A DNA stretch of 64,000 nucleotides from Salinibacterium sp. ZJ70. Its GTDB lineage: Bacteria; Actinomycetota; Actinomycetes; Actinomycetales; Microbacteriaceae. The notes beneath the pieces were generated by a model that was given only the letters and a program-made list of their open reading frames with translations, had not been told where the DNA came from and searched no databases. Positions 1 to 8,156 of this stretch are shown here, piece by piece. The number at the start of each line of letters is the position of its first letter. Position 1 is the first letter of the stretch. Location: NCBI RefSeq assembly GCF_011751865.2, contig NZ_CP061770.1, positions 1,798,001-1,862,000 of the forward strand, written 5' to 3'. The translations under genes and the position numbers were made by a program.

Positions 1-1
1 G

Positions 2-253
2 TTCACGGGAGCCATCTTCGCGGCCGTATTCGTGCGGTGGCGAGCGGTCGGCCTCACCATCACGTTCCTCCTGCTGGGCTTCCTCGTCGTGGGGCTCGTG
101 GCGCTCCTCACCTTCACCGAGACGTGGGGCGAGTTCGCTCGCGTGTTCATCGAACTAGGAACGGTGGGCGTCGCGAGCGTGATGATCGTGATGGGCGTGA
201 TCGCCGCGTTCGCGGGCCACGCGCTGCTGCGCCGAGCGACTCCGCGCAGCTGA
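2..253 (+). CDS. C-terminal end of a membrane protein (cut by window edge)
   Basis: The reading frame is open from base 2, so the true start lies outside the window and only the last 83 residues are seen. They hold two long hydrophobic stretches, each about 20 residues, separated by a short polar loop, and end in an arginine-rich tail (LLRRATPRS). This pattern fits the last two membrane helices of a polytopic integral membrane protein with its C-terminus in the cytoplasm. A GTG at base 32 could open a 73-residue version, but it sits inside the first helix and is unlikely to be the start. The family cannot be named from this fragment; a transporter permease is only one possibility. Confidence 0.6.
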   Translation, partial: FTGAIFAAVFVRWRAVGLTITFLLLGFLVVGLVALLTFTETWGEFARVFIELGTVGVASVMIVMGVIAAFAGHALLRRATPRS

Positions 254-291
254 GACCAGCTGATAGATTCGCGGCGACGGAGGAGGAACCG

Positions 292-915
292 GTGACCAGA
301 CAGCGCACAATGCGTGACAGCCTCCTCCTCGCCGCGCTTCTCGCGGTGGGCCTCACCGGGTGCGCCGCCGACGACAGTGCGCCGACCCCCACCGACTCCC
401 CCACGCCTCCCGTGTCCGGCCCGACCGCGGAGCCGACCCCCGATGCGGCGGAACCCGAATTCCGGATGCCGACCGCGTGCGCTGACGCCCTTCCCGCGTC
501 GCGCATCGACGAACTCGATGGGCTCGGGATGGAGCTGCTCGCCGGCCCCGACGGCAGATACGGGGACAGCTTCCTCGCCGACCCGACACCGGAGCAGCTC
601 GCGGGCGGCATCACGTGCATCTGGGGTGAGGAGGAGGTTCCCGAGAACTCGGTGACGATCTCCATCGCCCCCGTCACACCCGCAACGCGCGACGGGATCG
701 TGACCGGTCTCGTCGACCAGGCCCTCAACATCATCGAGCAGGGCGACCTGCGCATCTATGCACGGACCGGCGACAGCGTCGCGGCCCCCGCCATCATCAA
801 CCTCGTGCGGCCCACGAGCTGGATCTCGGTCATCACCGGGCTCGGCGGCGAGGAGCAGTACGACTGGGCTGTGGAGCTCGCCGACGACGTCAGCACGCAG
901 GTGGGCGCGAGCTGA
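292..915 (+). CDS. Secreted lipoprotein of unknown function
   Basis: This predicted surface lipoprotein has 207 residues. The GTG at 292 is chosen because GGAGGAGG lies just upstream; an ATG at 310 is a weaker alternative. The N-terminus has a basic start, a hydrophobic core and the lipobox LTGC, giving a lipidated cysteine near residue 24. A Thr/Pro-rich linker of about 40 residues follows, typical of actinobacterial lipoproteins held away from the membrane. The rest is an alpha/beta domain with two cysteines (ACAD and ITCIWG) that could form a disulfide. The general look resembles DUF3558-type lipoproteins, but I do not recognise the family with confidence. It converges on the GNAT gene with 9 bp between stop codons. 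Confidence 0.75.
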   Translation: MTRQRTMRDSLLLAALLAVGLTGCAADDSAPTPTDSPTPPVSGPTAEPTPDAAEPEFRMPTACADALPASRIDELDGLGMELLAGPDGRYGDSFLADPTPEQLAGGITCIWGEEEVPENSVTISIAPVTPATRDGIVTGLVDQALNIIEQGDLRIYARTGDSVAAPAIINLVRPTSWISVITGLGGEEQYDWAVELADDVSTQVGAS

Positions 916-924
916 ACGCGCAGA

Positions 925-1506
925 TCAGTCCTTGAGGCTCTTCTGCATCAGCACGGTGCCGATCCAGCGCTCGAACTTGTAGCCGACCTTGCCCATGCGC
1001 CCCACCTCGGTGAAGCCGAACCGCTCATGCAGGGCGATCGACGCCTCCGCTCCCCCGTCGGCGATGACCGCGATGACCTCCTTGATGCCCACCGCCTTGC
1101 ACCGCTCGAGCAGCTCGGCCATGAGCGCTGACCCCAGGCCCTTTCCGGTGGAAGCGGGACCGAGGTAGATCGAGTTCTCCACCGTGAAGCGGTACGCCGC
1201 CTTCTGCTTCCACGGGGAGACGTTCGCGTAGCCGAGGACCTGGCCAGAGGGCGAGACGGCGACGATCCACGGGTAGGGGAACTTCGCGTTGTGGCGGAAC
1301 TTCTCACGCAGCTGCCGGAGCGTCTGCGGGTCCTCATCGAACGTCACCATCGAGTTCGCGACGTAGTAGTTGTAGATCTCGCGGATGTACGGCAGGTCGG
1401 CCTCGGTCGCGTCGCGGATGGCGAACGCGAACTCGGGCTCCGGGTCGGGGGCCTTCCGCAGATGGCGCGGCAGCTGACGGGGCGGGTTGTATTCCTCTTC
1501 CAGCAT
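925..1506 (-). CDS. GNAT-family N-acetyltransferase (phosphinothricin acetyltransferase-like)
   Basis: The 193-residue protein has the layout of the Pat/bar branch of the GNAT fold: an N-terminal IRDATEADLPYIREIYNYYV segment, a central GYANVSPWKQKAAYRFTVENS block and the acetyl-CoA pyrophosphate loop in GPASTGKGLGSALMAELLER. It should transfer an acetyl group from acetyl-CoA to the amino group of a small molecule. In this subfamily the substrate is often methionine sulfone, methionine sulfoximine or a related amino acid, and it cannot be set from sequence. About 30 extra residues precede the domain. The ATG start has GGAGAGG upstream on the minus strand. It is probably monocistronic. Confidence 0.85.
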   Translation of the reverse strand: MLEEEYNPPRQLPRHLRKAPDPEPEFAFAIRDATEADLPYIREIYNYYVANSMVTFDEDPQTLRQLREKFRHNAKFPYPWIVAVSPSGQVLGYANVSPWKQKAAYRFTVENSIYLGPASTGKGLGSALMAELLERCKAVGIKEVIAVIADGGAEASIALHERFGFTEVGRMGKVGYKFERWIGTVLMQKSLKD

Positions 1507-1607
1507 GGGCCTCTCCGGTGTCCGTCACGTGAGGTGCGAGGGGCCGCGAGCGAACGGCCGCACTCCTCCACTGTGCCACCGAATGCGCTTCGAGACGCGC
1601 TCCGCGG

Positions 1608-2300
1608 TCAGAAGAGCTCGTCTGCGGGACCCGCATCCCAGTCGATCCCCGCCGCGCCCTGCTCGGCGAGCAGGGCGTTCACGCGGCTGAATGGCCGGGA
1701 CCCGAAGAAGCCGTTGCGCGCCGAGAGAGGGCTCGGGTGCGCCGACTCGACGACGGGCACATCGCCGAGCAGCGGCCGAAGCTCCTGGGCATGCCTCCCC
1801 CACAGCACCGCCACGAGCGGCTGGTCGCGAGCGGCGAGCGCGCGGATCGCGTGGGATGTGACGCTCTCCCAGCCCAGCCCACGATGCGATCCCGGTGCGC
1901 CCCCGCGCACCGTGAGCGTGCGGTTGAGCAGAAGCACGCCCTGGTCCGCCCACGCGGACAGATCACCATGGAGCGGCGGCGTGATGCCGAGGTCGTCGGT
2001 CAGCTCCCGGTAGATGTTCACGAGGCTGCGGGGAAGCGGGCGCACATGCCGGTCGACGGCGAACGACAGTCCGATCGCGTGGCCCGGCGTGGGGTACGGA
2101 TCCTGCCCCACGATGAGCACCCGCACATCCGCGAGCGGGGCGTGGAATGCGCGCAGCACGTTCTCGCGCGCGGGAAGCCACGCGATGCCGTCCCGCGTCT
2201 CTGCGTCGAGGCGCTCCCCGATCCGCTCGAGGTCGTCTGCGACCGGCGCGAGCGCGTCGCGCCAGCCGGGATCCAGCTGCGCGTCGAAGAGCCGCGTCAT
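1608..2300 (-). CDS. ung: Uracil-DNA glycosylase
   Basis: Family 1 uracil-DNA glycosylase of 230 residues, which removes uracil from DNA to start base-excision repair. The water-activating motif GQDPYPTPG and the leucine-loop motif [14 protein letters not shown] are both intact, and the length is normal for Ung. The reading frame is open far upstream, but the start is the ATG at 2300 because the family N-terminus begins there and it overlaps the stop of the gene before it as ATGA. That 4-bp overlap with the S51-like peptidase gene means the two are co-transcribed and probably translationally coupled. Confidence 0.95.
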   Translation of the reverse strand: MTRLFDAQLDPGWRDALAPVADDLERIGERLDAETRDGIAWLPARENVLRAFHAPLADVRVLIVGQDPYPTPGHAIGLSFAVDRHVRPLPRSLVNIYRELTDDLGITPPLHGDLSAWADQGVLLLNRTLTVRGGAPGSHRGLGWESVTSHAIRALAARDQPLVAVLWGRHAQELRPLLGDVPVVESAHPSPLSARNGFFGSRPFSRVNALLAEQGAAGIDWDAGPADELF

Positions 2301-3022
2301 CCGCCGAGCGTGCCCACGATGACACCCGCAGGGGCGTCGATCACCTGCCACACGCTGCCGTCTCCGCGCACTCCGAAACCGTGGTCGTCGACGATGAGCG
2401 CCGTGCGCTCGTCGATCGCCACGCCGCCGTCGACGAGGCCGGCCTCGGTCGCCGCGACAAGCCGGCTGAGCGTGCCCCACTGGGCAGCGTGCACGTCGAC
2501 CGCGATGTCGACGAGGGCGATGCCTTCGACGACCGTCACCTCGTCGAGACCTTCGCCCGTCTCCTCCGGGCACACCTCGACGCCGTTGATGCGCCACCCG
2601 CCCACGATCGCCCGATCGGCGGCGATCATCGCGCCCGCCGAGTAGCCGAGGTAGGGAAGCCCATCGGCGACGAGCAGCCGGATCTCCTCGATGAGCGGAT
2701 CGATCGCCTCGAGGTACCAGGGCGTCACTCCGCCGCCCACGAGGAGGCCGTCGATGTCGGTGAGCACGCCCGCCTCGAAGACGGCGGGACGGAGGAGGGA
2801 CGTCACGACGGGCTCGCACGGCGCGACATCCCGCAGCATCCGGGCGTACATCGCGCTGTACTCGCGCATGTGCTCCTCGACGTCGCCGATGATGAGCACC
2901 GCGATGCGGGGAACGGCGCGACCGCTCAACGCGGCGCGTTCCGCCGATTCCTCGATGAATGTCCGCGCGCAACCGGCGCCGGACTCATCGGTCCATCCCC
3001 CTCCGACGAGATGCACGCTCAT
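2297..3022 (-). CDS. Peptidase S51 / type 1 glutamine amidotransferase-like protein
   Basis: The 241-residue protein belongs to the peptidase E/cyanophycinase-like fold. The nucleophile elbow reads [10 protein letters not shown], and the later [14 protein letters not shown] segment supplies the likely catalytic histidine. Family members are cytoplasmic serine hydrolases that cut dipeptides or modified peptides; the substrate here is unknown. The start is placed at the ATG at 3022, which overlaps the stop of a 15-codon leader ORF as ATGA, rather than at a TTG at 3073. The 3' end overlaps ung by 4 bp. The pairing with ung looks like operon convenience rather than a shared pathway. Confidence 0.8.
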   Translation of the reverse strand: MSVHLVGGGWTDESGAGCARTFIEESAERAALSGRAVPRIAVLIIGDVEEHMREYSAMYARMLRDVAPCEPVVTSLLRPAVFEAGVLTDIDGLLVGGGVTPWYLEAIDPLIEEIRLLVADGLPYLGYSAGAMIAADRAIVGGWRINGVEVCPEETGEGLDEVTVVEGIALVDIAVDVHAAQWGTLSRLVAATEAGLVDGGVAIDERTALIVDDHGFGVRGDGSVWQVIDAPAGVIVGTLGG

Positions 3023-3066
3023 CGCGCGCCCCGCCGCTCGATCGACACACTCATCTCGCCCGCCAT
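3019..3066 (-). CDS. Candidate leaderless 15-residue leader ORF before the S51-like gene
   Basis: An ATG at 3066 opens a 15-codon frame ([15 protein letters not shown]) whose TGA overlaps the ATG of the S51-like peptidase as ATGA. The box TAACGT (3073-3078, minus strand) lies exactly 6 nt before this ATG, the spacing seen at other apparently leaderless genes in this window. The peptide has no recognisable domain. It may exist only to bring ribosomes to the downstream start by termination-reinitiation. No protein evidence is available, so it remains a candidate. Confidence 0.4.
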   Translation of the reverse strand: MAGEMSVSIERRGAR

Positions 3067-3072
3067 GCCACA

Positions 3073-3102
3073 ACGTTAGTCACCTCGGCGTGCCAGTAGC
3101 AT
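3073..3102. promoter_or_regulatory. Divergent promoter region between S51-like/ung operon and MFS gene
   Basis: Two -10-like boxes face outward: TAACGT on the minus strand (3073-3078), 6 nt before the leader ATG at 3066, and TAGCAT on the plus strand (3097-3102), 6 nt before the MFS ATG at 3109. Neither start has a Shine-Dalgarno sequence in the 6-nt gap, so both transcripts would be leaderless. No convincing -35 boxes are seen. Confidence 0.5.
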
Positions 3103-3108
3103 CCGAAC

Positions 3109-4617
3109 ATGACCCGTACCCGCAATGCCGGCGCGATCACCTTCGCTCTCGTCGGATTCCTCTTCGTGCTCGAGATCGTCAGCGGCATCCTGCAGGGCTT
3201 CTACGTACCGCTCATGCCCGACATCGCCGTGCACCTGAGCGTGACCGATGGCGACCTCAACTGGTTCGAGGCGTCGCAGCTGCTGCTCGCGGCCATCATC
3301 GTGCCGATCTTCGCGAAGCTCGGCGACATGTTCGGGCACAAGAGGATCCTGCTCCTCTCCACCGCTCTCACCGCGGGTGCCACCTGGTGGCTCGCGTTCT
3401 CGGGTGACTTCTGGAGCTTCCTCATCGCGTGGTCGCTGCAGGCCTTCTACGTGGTGTGGCTGCCGCTCGAGGTGGCGCTCATCTTCGATCGCGGCCGCCG
3501 TACGGGCACCTCCGCCTCGCAGACGCGCCGCGCCGCCGGCTTCCTCGTCGTCGCGCTCGAGGCGGGCGCCATCATGGGCGCGCTCGGCAGCGCGCAGATC
3601 CTCAAGGCCACCTCCGGCGACATCATGCTCACGCTGTTCGCCCCCGCTGTCGCCGTGACGCTCGTGTTCTTCGCGATCCTGTTCGGCGTGCCGGAGTCGG
3701 AGCCTGCGGGCGTACGGAAGTTCGACGGGTTCGGGTTCACGCTTCTCTCGATCGGCCTGCTGCTCATCACCGCGGGCCTCGTGTTCCTGCGCGTCGACGA
3801 CATCGACGGCATGCCGGTTCCGCTCGACACGCGCCTCAGCCTTCTGGCGATCGCCGTCGTGCTCGGTGCTGCGGTGCTGTGGGTGTTCGCGCGCTGGGAG
3901 CTGCGTCATCCCGACCCCGCGATCGACCTGCGCGTCATGAGCCAGCCGACCATGTGGCCGCTGCTCATCACCGCGGGCCTCTTCGGCATCTCCGTGCTCG
4001 GCGCGCAGACGCCGCTTGCGACCTACGCGGGCACCGACCCCGAGATCCACGGATACGGTCTCGGCTTCGATGCGACCGTGCGCTCCTACCTCATCGGCGT
4101 CTACCTCGTGTCGATGATCCTCGGCGCTCTCGCGTTCGCTGCGGTGTCGAAGCGCATCTCTCCGCGGCTCTCGCTCGTGCTTGCGAGTTCGCTGGTGGGC
4201 GTCGGATACCTGCTCTTCCTGCCCTTCCACCTCGAGGCCTGGCAGGTCATCGCGAACATGGTGATCGCGGGCATGGGTTCGGGCGCACTCGTCGCCGCGC
4301 TCCCCGCTGCCGCCGCCGCGGCGGCGCCGAAGGGGCAGACGGGCATCGCGGCAGGCATGACGAACACGACCAAGACGATCGGCGGCGCATTCGCCTCCGC
4401 TCTCTTCGGCGTCGTCCTCGTGAGCGCCGCCGCGGACGTGGGCGAGACCGTCGCCCCGCTCGCGGGCTACATGACCGTGTGGGCGGTGTGCGGACTCGGC
4501 GCCGTCGTCTCGGTCGTGCTTCTGTTCGCGGTTCCGAAGCTCGCCTTCGCAGACGCGCTGCCCGACGAGCCGGCGACGGCCGACGCCGAAGCCGCGACGG
4601 CGGACGAGACGCGCTGA
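3109..4617 (+). CDS. MFS transporter (DHA2-like)
   Basis: Integral membrane protein of 502 residues with roughly 12-14 hydrophobic segments. The loop after the second helix carries the family signature GDMFGHKRILLLS, the standard cytoplasmic loop 2-3 motif of proton-driven major facilitator transporters. Length and helix count fit the drug:H+ antiporter 2 group, but no residue pattern fixes the substrate. The C-terminal tail is short, acidic and alanine-rich. The gene stands alone between a divergent operon and a convergent SDR gene, with a bidirectional terminator after it. It is likely transcribed leaderless from TAGCAT. Confidence 0.85.
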   Translation: MTRTRNAGAITFALVGFLFVLEIVSGILQGFYVPLMPDIAVHLSVTDGDLNWFEASQLLLAAIIVPIFAKLGDMFGHKRILLLSTALTAGATWWLAFSGDFWSFLIAWSLQAFYVVWLPLEVALIFDRGRRTGTSASQTRRAAGFLVVALEAGAIMGALGSAQILKATSGDIMLTLFAPAVAVTLVFFAILFGVPESEPAGVRKFDGFGFTLLSIGLLLITAGLVFLRVDDIDGMPVPLDTRLSLLAIAVVLGAAVLWVFARWELRHPDPAIDLRVMSQPTMWPLLITAGLFGISVLGAQTPLATYAGTDPEIHGYGLGFDATVRSYLIGVYLVSMILGALAFAAVSKRISPRLSLVLASSLVGVGYLLFLPFHLEAWQVIANMVIAGMGSGALVAALPAAAAAAAPKGQTGIAAGMTNTTKTIGGAFASALFGVVLVSAAADVGETVAPLAGYMTVWAVCGLGAVVSVVLLFAVPKLAFADALPDEPATADAEAATADETR

Positions 4618-4632
4618 TCCACTGATCCGCGA

Positions 4633-4663
4633 GCGTGGCCGGGGCGGGATGTCCCGGCCACGC
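4633..4663. terminator. Bidirectional intrinsic terminator between MFS and SDR genes
   Basis: A perfect 11-bp inverted repeat (GCGTGGCCGGG at 4633-4643 and its complement at 4653-4663) encloses a 9-nt loop. It lies in the 51-bp gap between two convergent genes and would serve both. There is no clear U-tract, as is common for actinobacterial terminators. Confidence 0.75.
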
Positions 4664-4668
4664 CGCCG

Positions 4669-5439
4669 TCAGAGCTTGGGAACGAGCGGCCCGTGCGCGA
4701 ACACGCGCGCGGCCGACTGCGCGACCGGCTTGATCGTCACCAGGTCGAGGTTGACGTGCGCGGGCAGCTCCGCCGCGTGCACGATCGCCTCGGCGATGTC
4801 CTCCGCCACGAGCGGGTTCGCGACGTTCGCGTAGACCGCCTCAGCGGCCTCGGCGTCGCCCCGCAGGCGCTTGAGCGAGAAGTCCGTCTTGACCATTCCG
4901 GGAGCGATCTCGACGACGCGGATCGGCTCGCCGCCGAGCTCCAGCCGGAGCACCGCCATGAGCGCGTGCTGCGCGTGCTTGGCCGCGTTGTAGCCGCCGC
5001 CGCCCGGGTACACGACGTGCGCCGCGATCGAGGTGACGGCGAGGATGTCTGCCGCGCCGCGCTCGAGCGAGCCACGGCGCAGGGCGGGCAGGAGCGCCGC
5101 GACCATGCGCTGCGTGCCGAGCACATTCGTCTCGAACATGGCGCGCCAGTCGTCGGGGTCGCCCTCTTCGACCGTCTCCACGCCGATCGCGCCGCCCGCG
5201 TTGTTCACGAGCGCATGCAGCGGGCCCATGGCCTCCACCTCGGCCCGCACTCGCGCGACGTCCTCGGCGACCGTCACATCCGCGACGATCGGGATGAGCA
5301 CACCCTCCTCGGCGAGCGCGGCGAGACGGTCGGCGCGGCGGGCGACGCCCACGACCTCCCATCCGCTCGCGGCGAAGCGACGCGCGGTCGCCTCCCCGAT
5401 TCCGGAGCTGGCACCCGTGACGACGACGCGATAGGACAT
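4669..5439 (-). CDS. Short-chain dehydrogenase/reductase (SDR)
   Basis: Classical NAD(P)-dependent SDR of 256 residues. The cofactor motif TGASSGIG sits at residues 8-15, NNAGG follows near the middle, and the catalytic Ser-Tyr-Lys triad is in the block ending YNAAKHA. Family members oxidise or reduce a hydroxyl/keto group on a small substrate; the VTG-to-VGVARRADR layout resembles the YdfG/serine dehydrogenase branch. The frame stays open upstream, but the ATG at 5439 begins the Rossmann fold and lies 7 nt after a TAACGT box. Substrate unknown. Confidence 0.88.
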   Translation of the reverse strand: MSYRVVVTGASSGIGEATARRFAASGWEVVGVARRADRLAALAEEGVLIPIVADVTVAEDVARVRAEVEAMGPLHALVNNAGGAIGVETVEEGDPDDWRAMFETNVLGTQRMVAALLPALRRGSLERGAADILAVTSIAAHVVYPGGGGYNAAKHAQHALMAVLRLELGGEPIRVVEIAPGMVKTDFSLKRLRGDAEAAEAVYANVANPLVAEDIAEAIVHAAELPAHVNLDLVTIKPVAQSAARVFAHGPLVPKL

Positions 5440-5446
5440 GACCCCC

Positions 5447-5482
5447 ACGTTAGGCGAACAGGGCCTGCCCCTTGCGTAGGGT
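5447..5482. promoter_or_regulatory. Divergent leaderless promoters of SDR and acyltransferase genes
   Basis: TAACGT on the minus strand (5447-5452) is 7 nt before the SDR ATG at 5439. TAGGGT on the plus strand (5477-5482) is 6 nt before the acyltransferase ATG at 5489. The whole divergent gap is 49 bp, leaving no room for a normal 5' UTR. Confidence 0.5.
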
Positions 5483-5488
5483 TGAAGG

Positions 5489-6592
5489 ATGAGCGGGACC
5501 CCCCAGTCGATCGCTGTCAAGGAGCGAGTGCCCTTCTGGGACAACGCGCGATTCGCGTGCATCGTGCTCGTCGTCACCGGACACGCCATCCAGCGCCAGA
5601 CGAGCGACTCCGACAACGCACTCGCGCTGTACCTGTTCCTCTACGCGTTCCACATGCCCGCGTTCGCCATCATCTCGGGGTATTTCTCGAAAGCGACTCC
5701 CCCGGGTGCGCGTCAGATGCGCCGCGTGATCACCGACATCGTGCTTCCGTACGCGATCATGCAGGGCATCTGGTCGCTCGTGCAGTGGATCGTCGAAGGC
5801 AAGAACGCCTTCAATCCGACCGAGCCGAAGTGGACCCTGTGGTTCCTGCTCGCTCTCGCGATCTTCCGGCTGATCCTCCCCTACCTCGCCCTGCTGCGGT
5901 GGCCTCTCGTGTGGGCGATCGCCGCGTCGGTGATGGTCGGATACTTCCCCAACGTCGATTCGACCTTCTCGCTCTCGCGGGCCATCGGGATCCTGCCGTT
6001 CTTCGTGCTGGGGTGGGCGCTGCGCAACACACGCGTCGCCGACCAGTGGCACGCGGCGAGCCGCGGAACGGTGTGGTGCATCCGCGCGGCCGCACTCACG
6101 CTGTTCGGCCTGTGGCTGATGATCGTGCTCGCCAACATCGACCTCTTCCGAGAGATCGACCTGCGGTTCTGGTTCTTCTACGACGACCACTACCGTGCTC
6201 TCGGCGAGAGCTCCTGGTGGGCAGGTCTGCTGCGACTCGGGCTCATCGCGCTGGCGGTCGTGCTGTCCACGGCGTTCCTGGCGCTCATCCCGCGGCGCGA
6301 GACGTTCTTCACCGCGTTCGGCCAGGCGACGATGTACGTCTACCTGCTGCATTCGTTCGTGCTCTACCCGATCCGCGAATCCGGGGTCCTCAAGGACGAC
6401 CACTCCTCGGCCGTGTGGCTGCTCACCATGATCTTCGCGTCGCTCGCGATCTCGGTTCTGCTGTCGAGCCCCTGGGTCAGACGGGTGTTCCGGCCCCTCA
6501 TCGAACCCAAGCCGAAGTGGCTCTTCGTCGACCGTGACGATCGCGTGCCGAGCGCCTCCCGCACCGACCCCACCGGATCCCGTCGCCCCTGA
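5489..6592 (+). CDS. Acyltransferase-3 family membrane protein
   Basis: Polytopic membrane protein of 367 residues with about ten hydrophobic segments. The first helix begins WDNARFACIVLVVTGHAIQ; the histidine in TGH matches the conserved catalytic histidine of acyltransferase-3 proteins. HMPAFAIISGYFSK in the second helix is also typical. Family members move acyl groups, often acetyl or succinyl, from the cytoplasm onto extracytoplasmic glycans or lipids. The substrate cannot be read from sequence. The C-terminus is cytoplasmic, basic and Ser/Pro-rich. The gene is likely leaderless from TAGGGT and is followed by the metY promoter region. Confidence 0.85.
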   Translation: MSGTPQSIAVKERVPFWDNARFACIVLVVTGHAIQRQTSDSDNALALYLFLYAFHMPAFAIISGYFSKATPPGARQMRRVITDIVLPYAIMQGIWSLVQWIVEGKNAFNPTEPKWTLWFLLALAIFRLILPYLALLRWPLVWAIAASVMVGYFPNVDSTFSLSRAIGILPFFVLGWALRNTRVADQWHAASRGTVWCIRAAALTLFGLWLMIVLANIDLFREIDLRFWFFYDDHYRALGESSWWAGLLRLGLIALAVVLSTAFLALIPRRETFFTAFGQATMYVYLLHSFVLYPIRESGVLKDDHSSAVWLLTMIFASLAISVLLSSPWVRRVFRPLIEPKPKWLFVDRDDRVPSASRTDPTGSRRP

Positions 6593-6633
6593 GCGATGCC
6601 AGGCCCGAGTGTGACGCGGTGTTGCATCTCAGA

Positions 6634-6662
6634 TTGCCTGCCCCGGCCGGCAGTCGTAACGT
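6634..6662 (+). promoter_or_regulatory. Promoter of metY
   Basis: TTGCCT (6634-6639) and TAACGT (6657-6662) are separated by 17 bp, the best housekeeping-type promoter match in the window. Transcription should start near 6669, leaving a 5' UTR of about 48 nt with AGGAG before the metY start. I see no S-box or other SAM riboswitch fold in this short leader. Confidence 0.6.
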
Positions 6663-6716
6663 CGACTCGATCACGCGCAACGTCGCGCACCACAGACCCG
6701 AACCACGAGGAGCACC

Positions 6717-8033
6717 ATGTCGGACTGGAAGTTCGAGACCCAGCAGATTCACGCAGGCGCGGCCCCCGACCCGGTGACCAACGCGCGCGCGACGCCGATC
6801 TACAAGACCACCTCGTACGTGTTCAACAACGCCGACCACGCGAAGAACCTCTTCGCCCTCGCTGAGTTCGGCAACATCTACACGCGCATCCAGAACCCCA
6901 CCCAGGCGGTCGTCGAGGAACGCGTCGCCACCCTCGAAGGCGGCACCGCCGCGCTCGCCACGGCCTCCGGATCCAGCGCCATCACCTACGCGATCCTCAA
7001 CATCGCGGGCGCGGGCGACCACATCGTCTCGAGCTCGTCGATCTACGGCGGCACCTACAACCTCTTCAAGTACACGTTCGCGAAGCTCGGCATCGAGGTC
7101 ACGTTCGTCGAGAACCAGGACGACGCCGAGGAGTGGCGCGCCGCGATCCGCCCGAACACCAAGGCGCTGTTCGGCGAGACGATCGGCAACCCGCGCATCA
7201 ACATCCTCGACATCGAGCTCGTCGCCGAGGTCGCGCACGAGAACGACCTGCCGCTCATCGTCGACAACACGATCGCGACCCCGTACCTCATCCGTCCGTT
7301 CGAGCACGGTGCCGACATCATCGTGCACTCGGCCACCAAGTTCCTCGGCGGTCACGGAACGGTCATCGCGGGCATCATCGTCGACGGCGGCAAGTTCCCG
7401 TGGTCGCAGCACGTCGACAAGTTCCCCGGACTCACCGAGCCCGACCCCTCGTACCACGGCGCGAGCTACACGACGGTGCTCGGCGATGCCATCGCGTACA
7501 TCATCAAGGCCCGTGTGCAGCTGCTCCGCGACACCGGCGCGGCTCTGTCGCCCGACAGCGCGTTCAGCCTCATCCAGGGCATCGAGACGCTCTCGCTGCG
7601 CATCGAGCGCCACGTCGAGAACGCTCAGCACATCGCCGAGTGGCTGTCGAACCACCCGGATGTCGCCGAGGTCTACTACGCAGGTCTTCCCTCGAGCCCC
7701 TGGTATGCCGCCGCCAACCGCTACGCGCCCAAGGGCGTCGGCGCCGTGCTCTCGTTCGAGCTCAAGGGCGGCGCGGACGCCGGGCGTGCGCTCGTCGAGA
7801 ACGTGAGCCTGTTCAGCCACCTCGCCAACATCGGCGACGTGCGCAGCCTCATCATCCACCCCGCGTCGACGACCCACTCGCAGCTCACCCCCGAGCAGCA
7901 GCTGACCGCCGGTGTGACGCCCGGTCTCGTGCGTCTCTCGGTGGGTCTCGAGCACATCGACGACCTCAAGGCCGACCTGCAGTCCGGCTTCGACGCCGCG
8001 CGACGCGTCTCCGCTGCGGGCGCGAACGCCTGA
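6717..8033 (+). CDS. metY: O-acetylhomoserine sulfhydrylase (O-acetylhomoserine aminocarboxypropyltransferase)
   Basis: PLP enzyme of 438 residues in the Cys/Met metabolism family. It joins O-acetylhomoserine and sulfide to make homocysteine, the direct-sulfhydrylation route to methionine. The N-terminal TQQIHAG, the [17 protein letters not shown] block and the PLP-binding lysine in [11 protein letters not shown] (Lys208) are all present. Length fits MetY, which is longer than cystathionine synthases. The neighbouring metX makes its substrate. AGGAG lies 7 nt before the ATG. A strong terminator follows, so metX has its own promoter. Confidence 0.95.
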   Translation: MSDWKFETQQIHAGAAPDPVTNARATPIYKTTSYVFNNADHAKNLFALAEFGNIYTRIQNPTQAVVEERVATLEGGTAALATASGSSAITYAILNIAGAGDHIVSSSSIYGGTYNLFKYTFAKLGIEVTFVENQDDAEEWRAAIRPNTKALFGETIGNPRINILDIELVAEVAHENDLPLIVDNTIATPYLIRPFEHGADIIVHSATKFLGGHGTVIAGIIVDGGKFPWSQHVDKFPGLTEPDPSYHGASYTTVLGDAIAYIIKARVQLLRDTGAALSPDSAFSLIQGIETLSLRIERHVENAQHIAEWLSNHPDVAEVYYAGLPSSPWYAAANRYAPKGVGAVLSFELKGGADAGRALVENVSLFSHLANIGDVRSLIIHPASTTHSQLTPEQQLTAGVTPGLVRLSVGLEHIDDLKADLQSGFDAARRVSAAGANA

Positions 8034-8063
8034 CGCACCCCGACCCGCTCACGGCGGGTCACC

Positions 8064-8096
8064 GAAGGGCCGGATGCCACGTGCATCCGGCCCTTC
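8064..8096 (+). terminator. Intrinsic terminator after metY
   Basis: A perfect 14-bp inverted repeat (GAAGGGCCGGATGC at 8064-8077, complement at 8083-8096) with the 5-nt loop CACGT separates metY from metX. Confidence 0.85.
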
Positions 8097-8156
8097 CCGG
8101 TTCGGCGAACAGCGGGTCGCACGTAACACTCGCCCAGGCACGCCAGAATGGGTGGA

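Noticed and set aside
6663..6716. Possible SAM riboswitch before metY
   Set aside because: The leader after the predicted start is only about 48 nt, too short for an S-box, and shows no conserved S-box core.
5450..7955. Long minus-strand frames opposite the acyltransferase and metY genes
   Set aside because: They have no recognisable motifs, no ribosome sites and repeat-like RDRE composition typical of GC-rich shadows; the plus-strand genes are certain.
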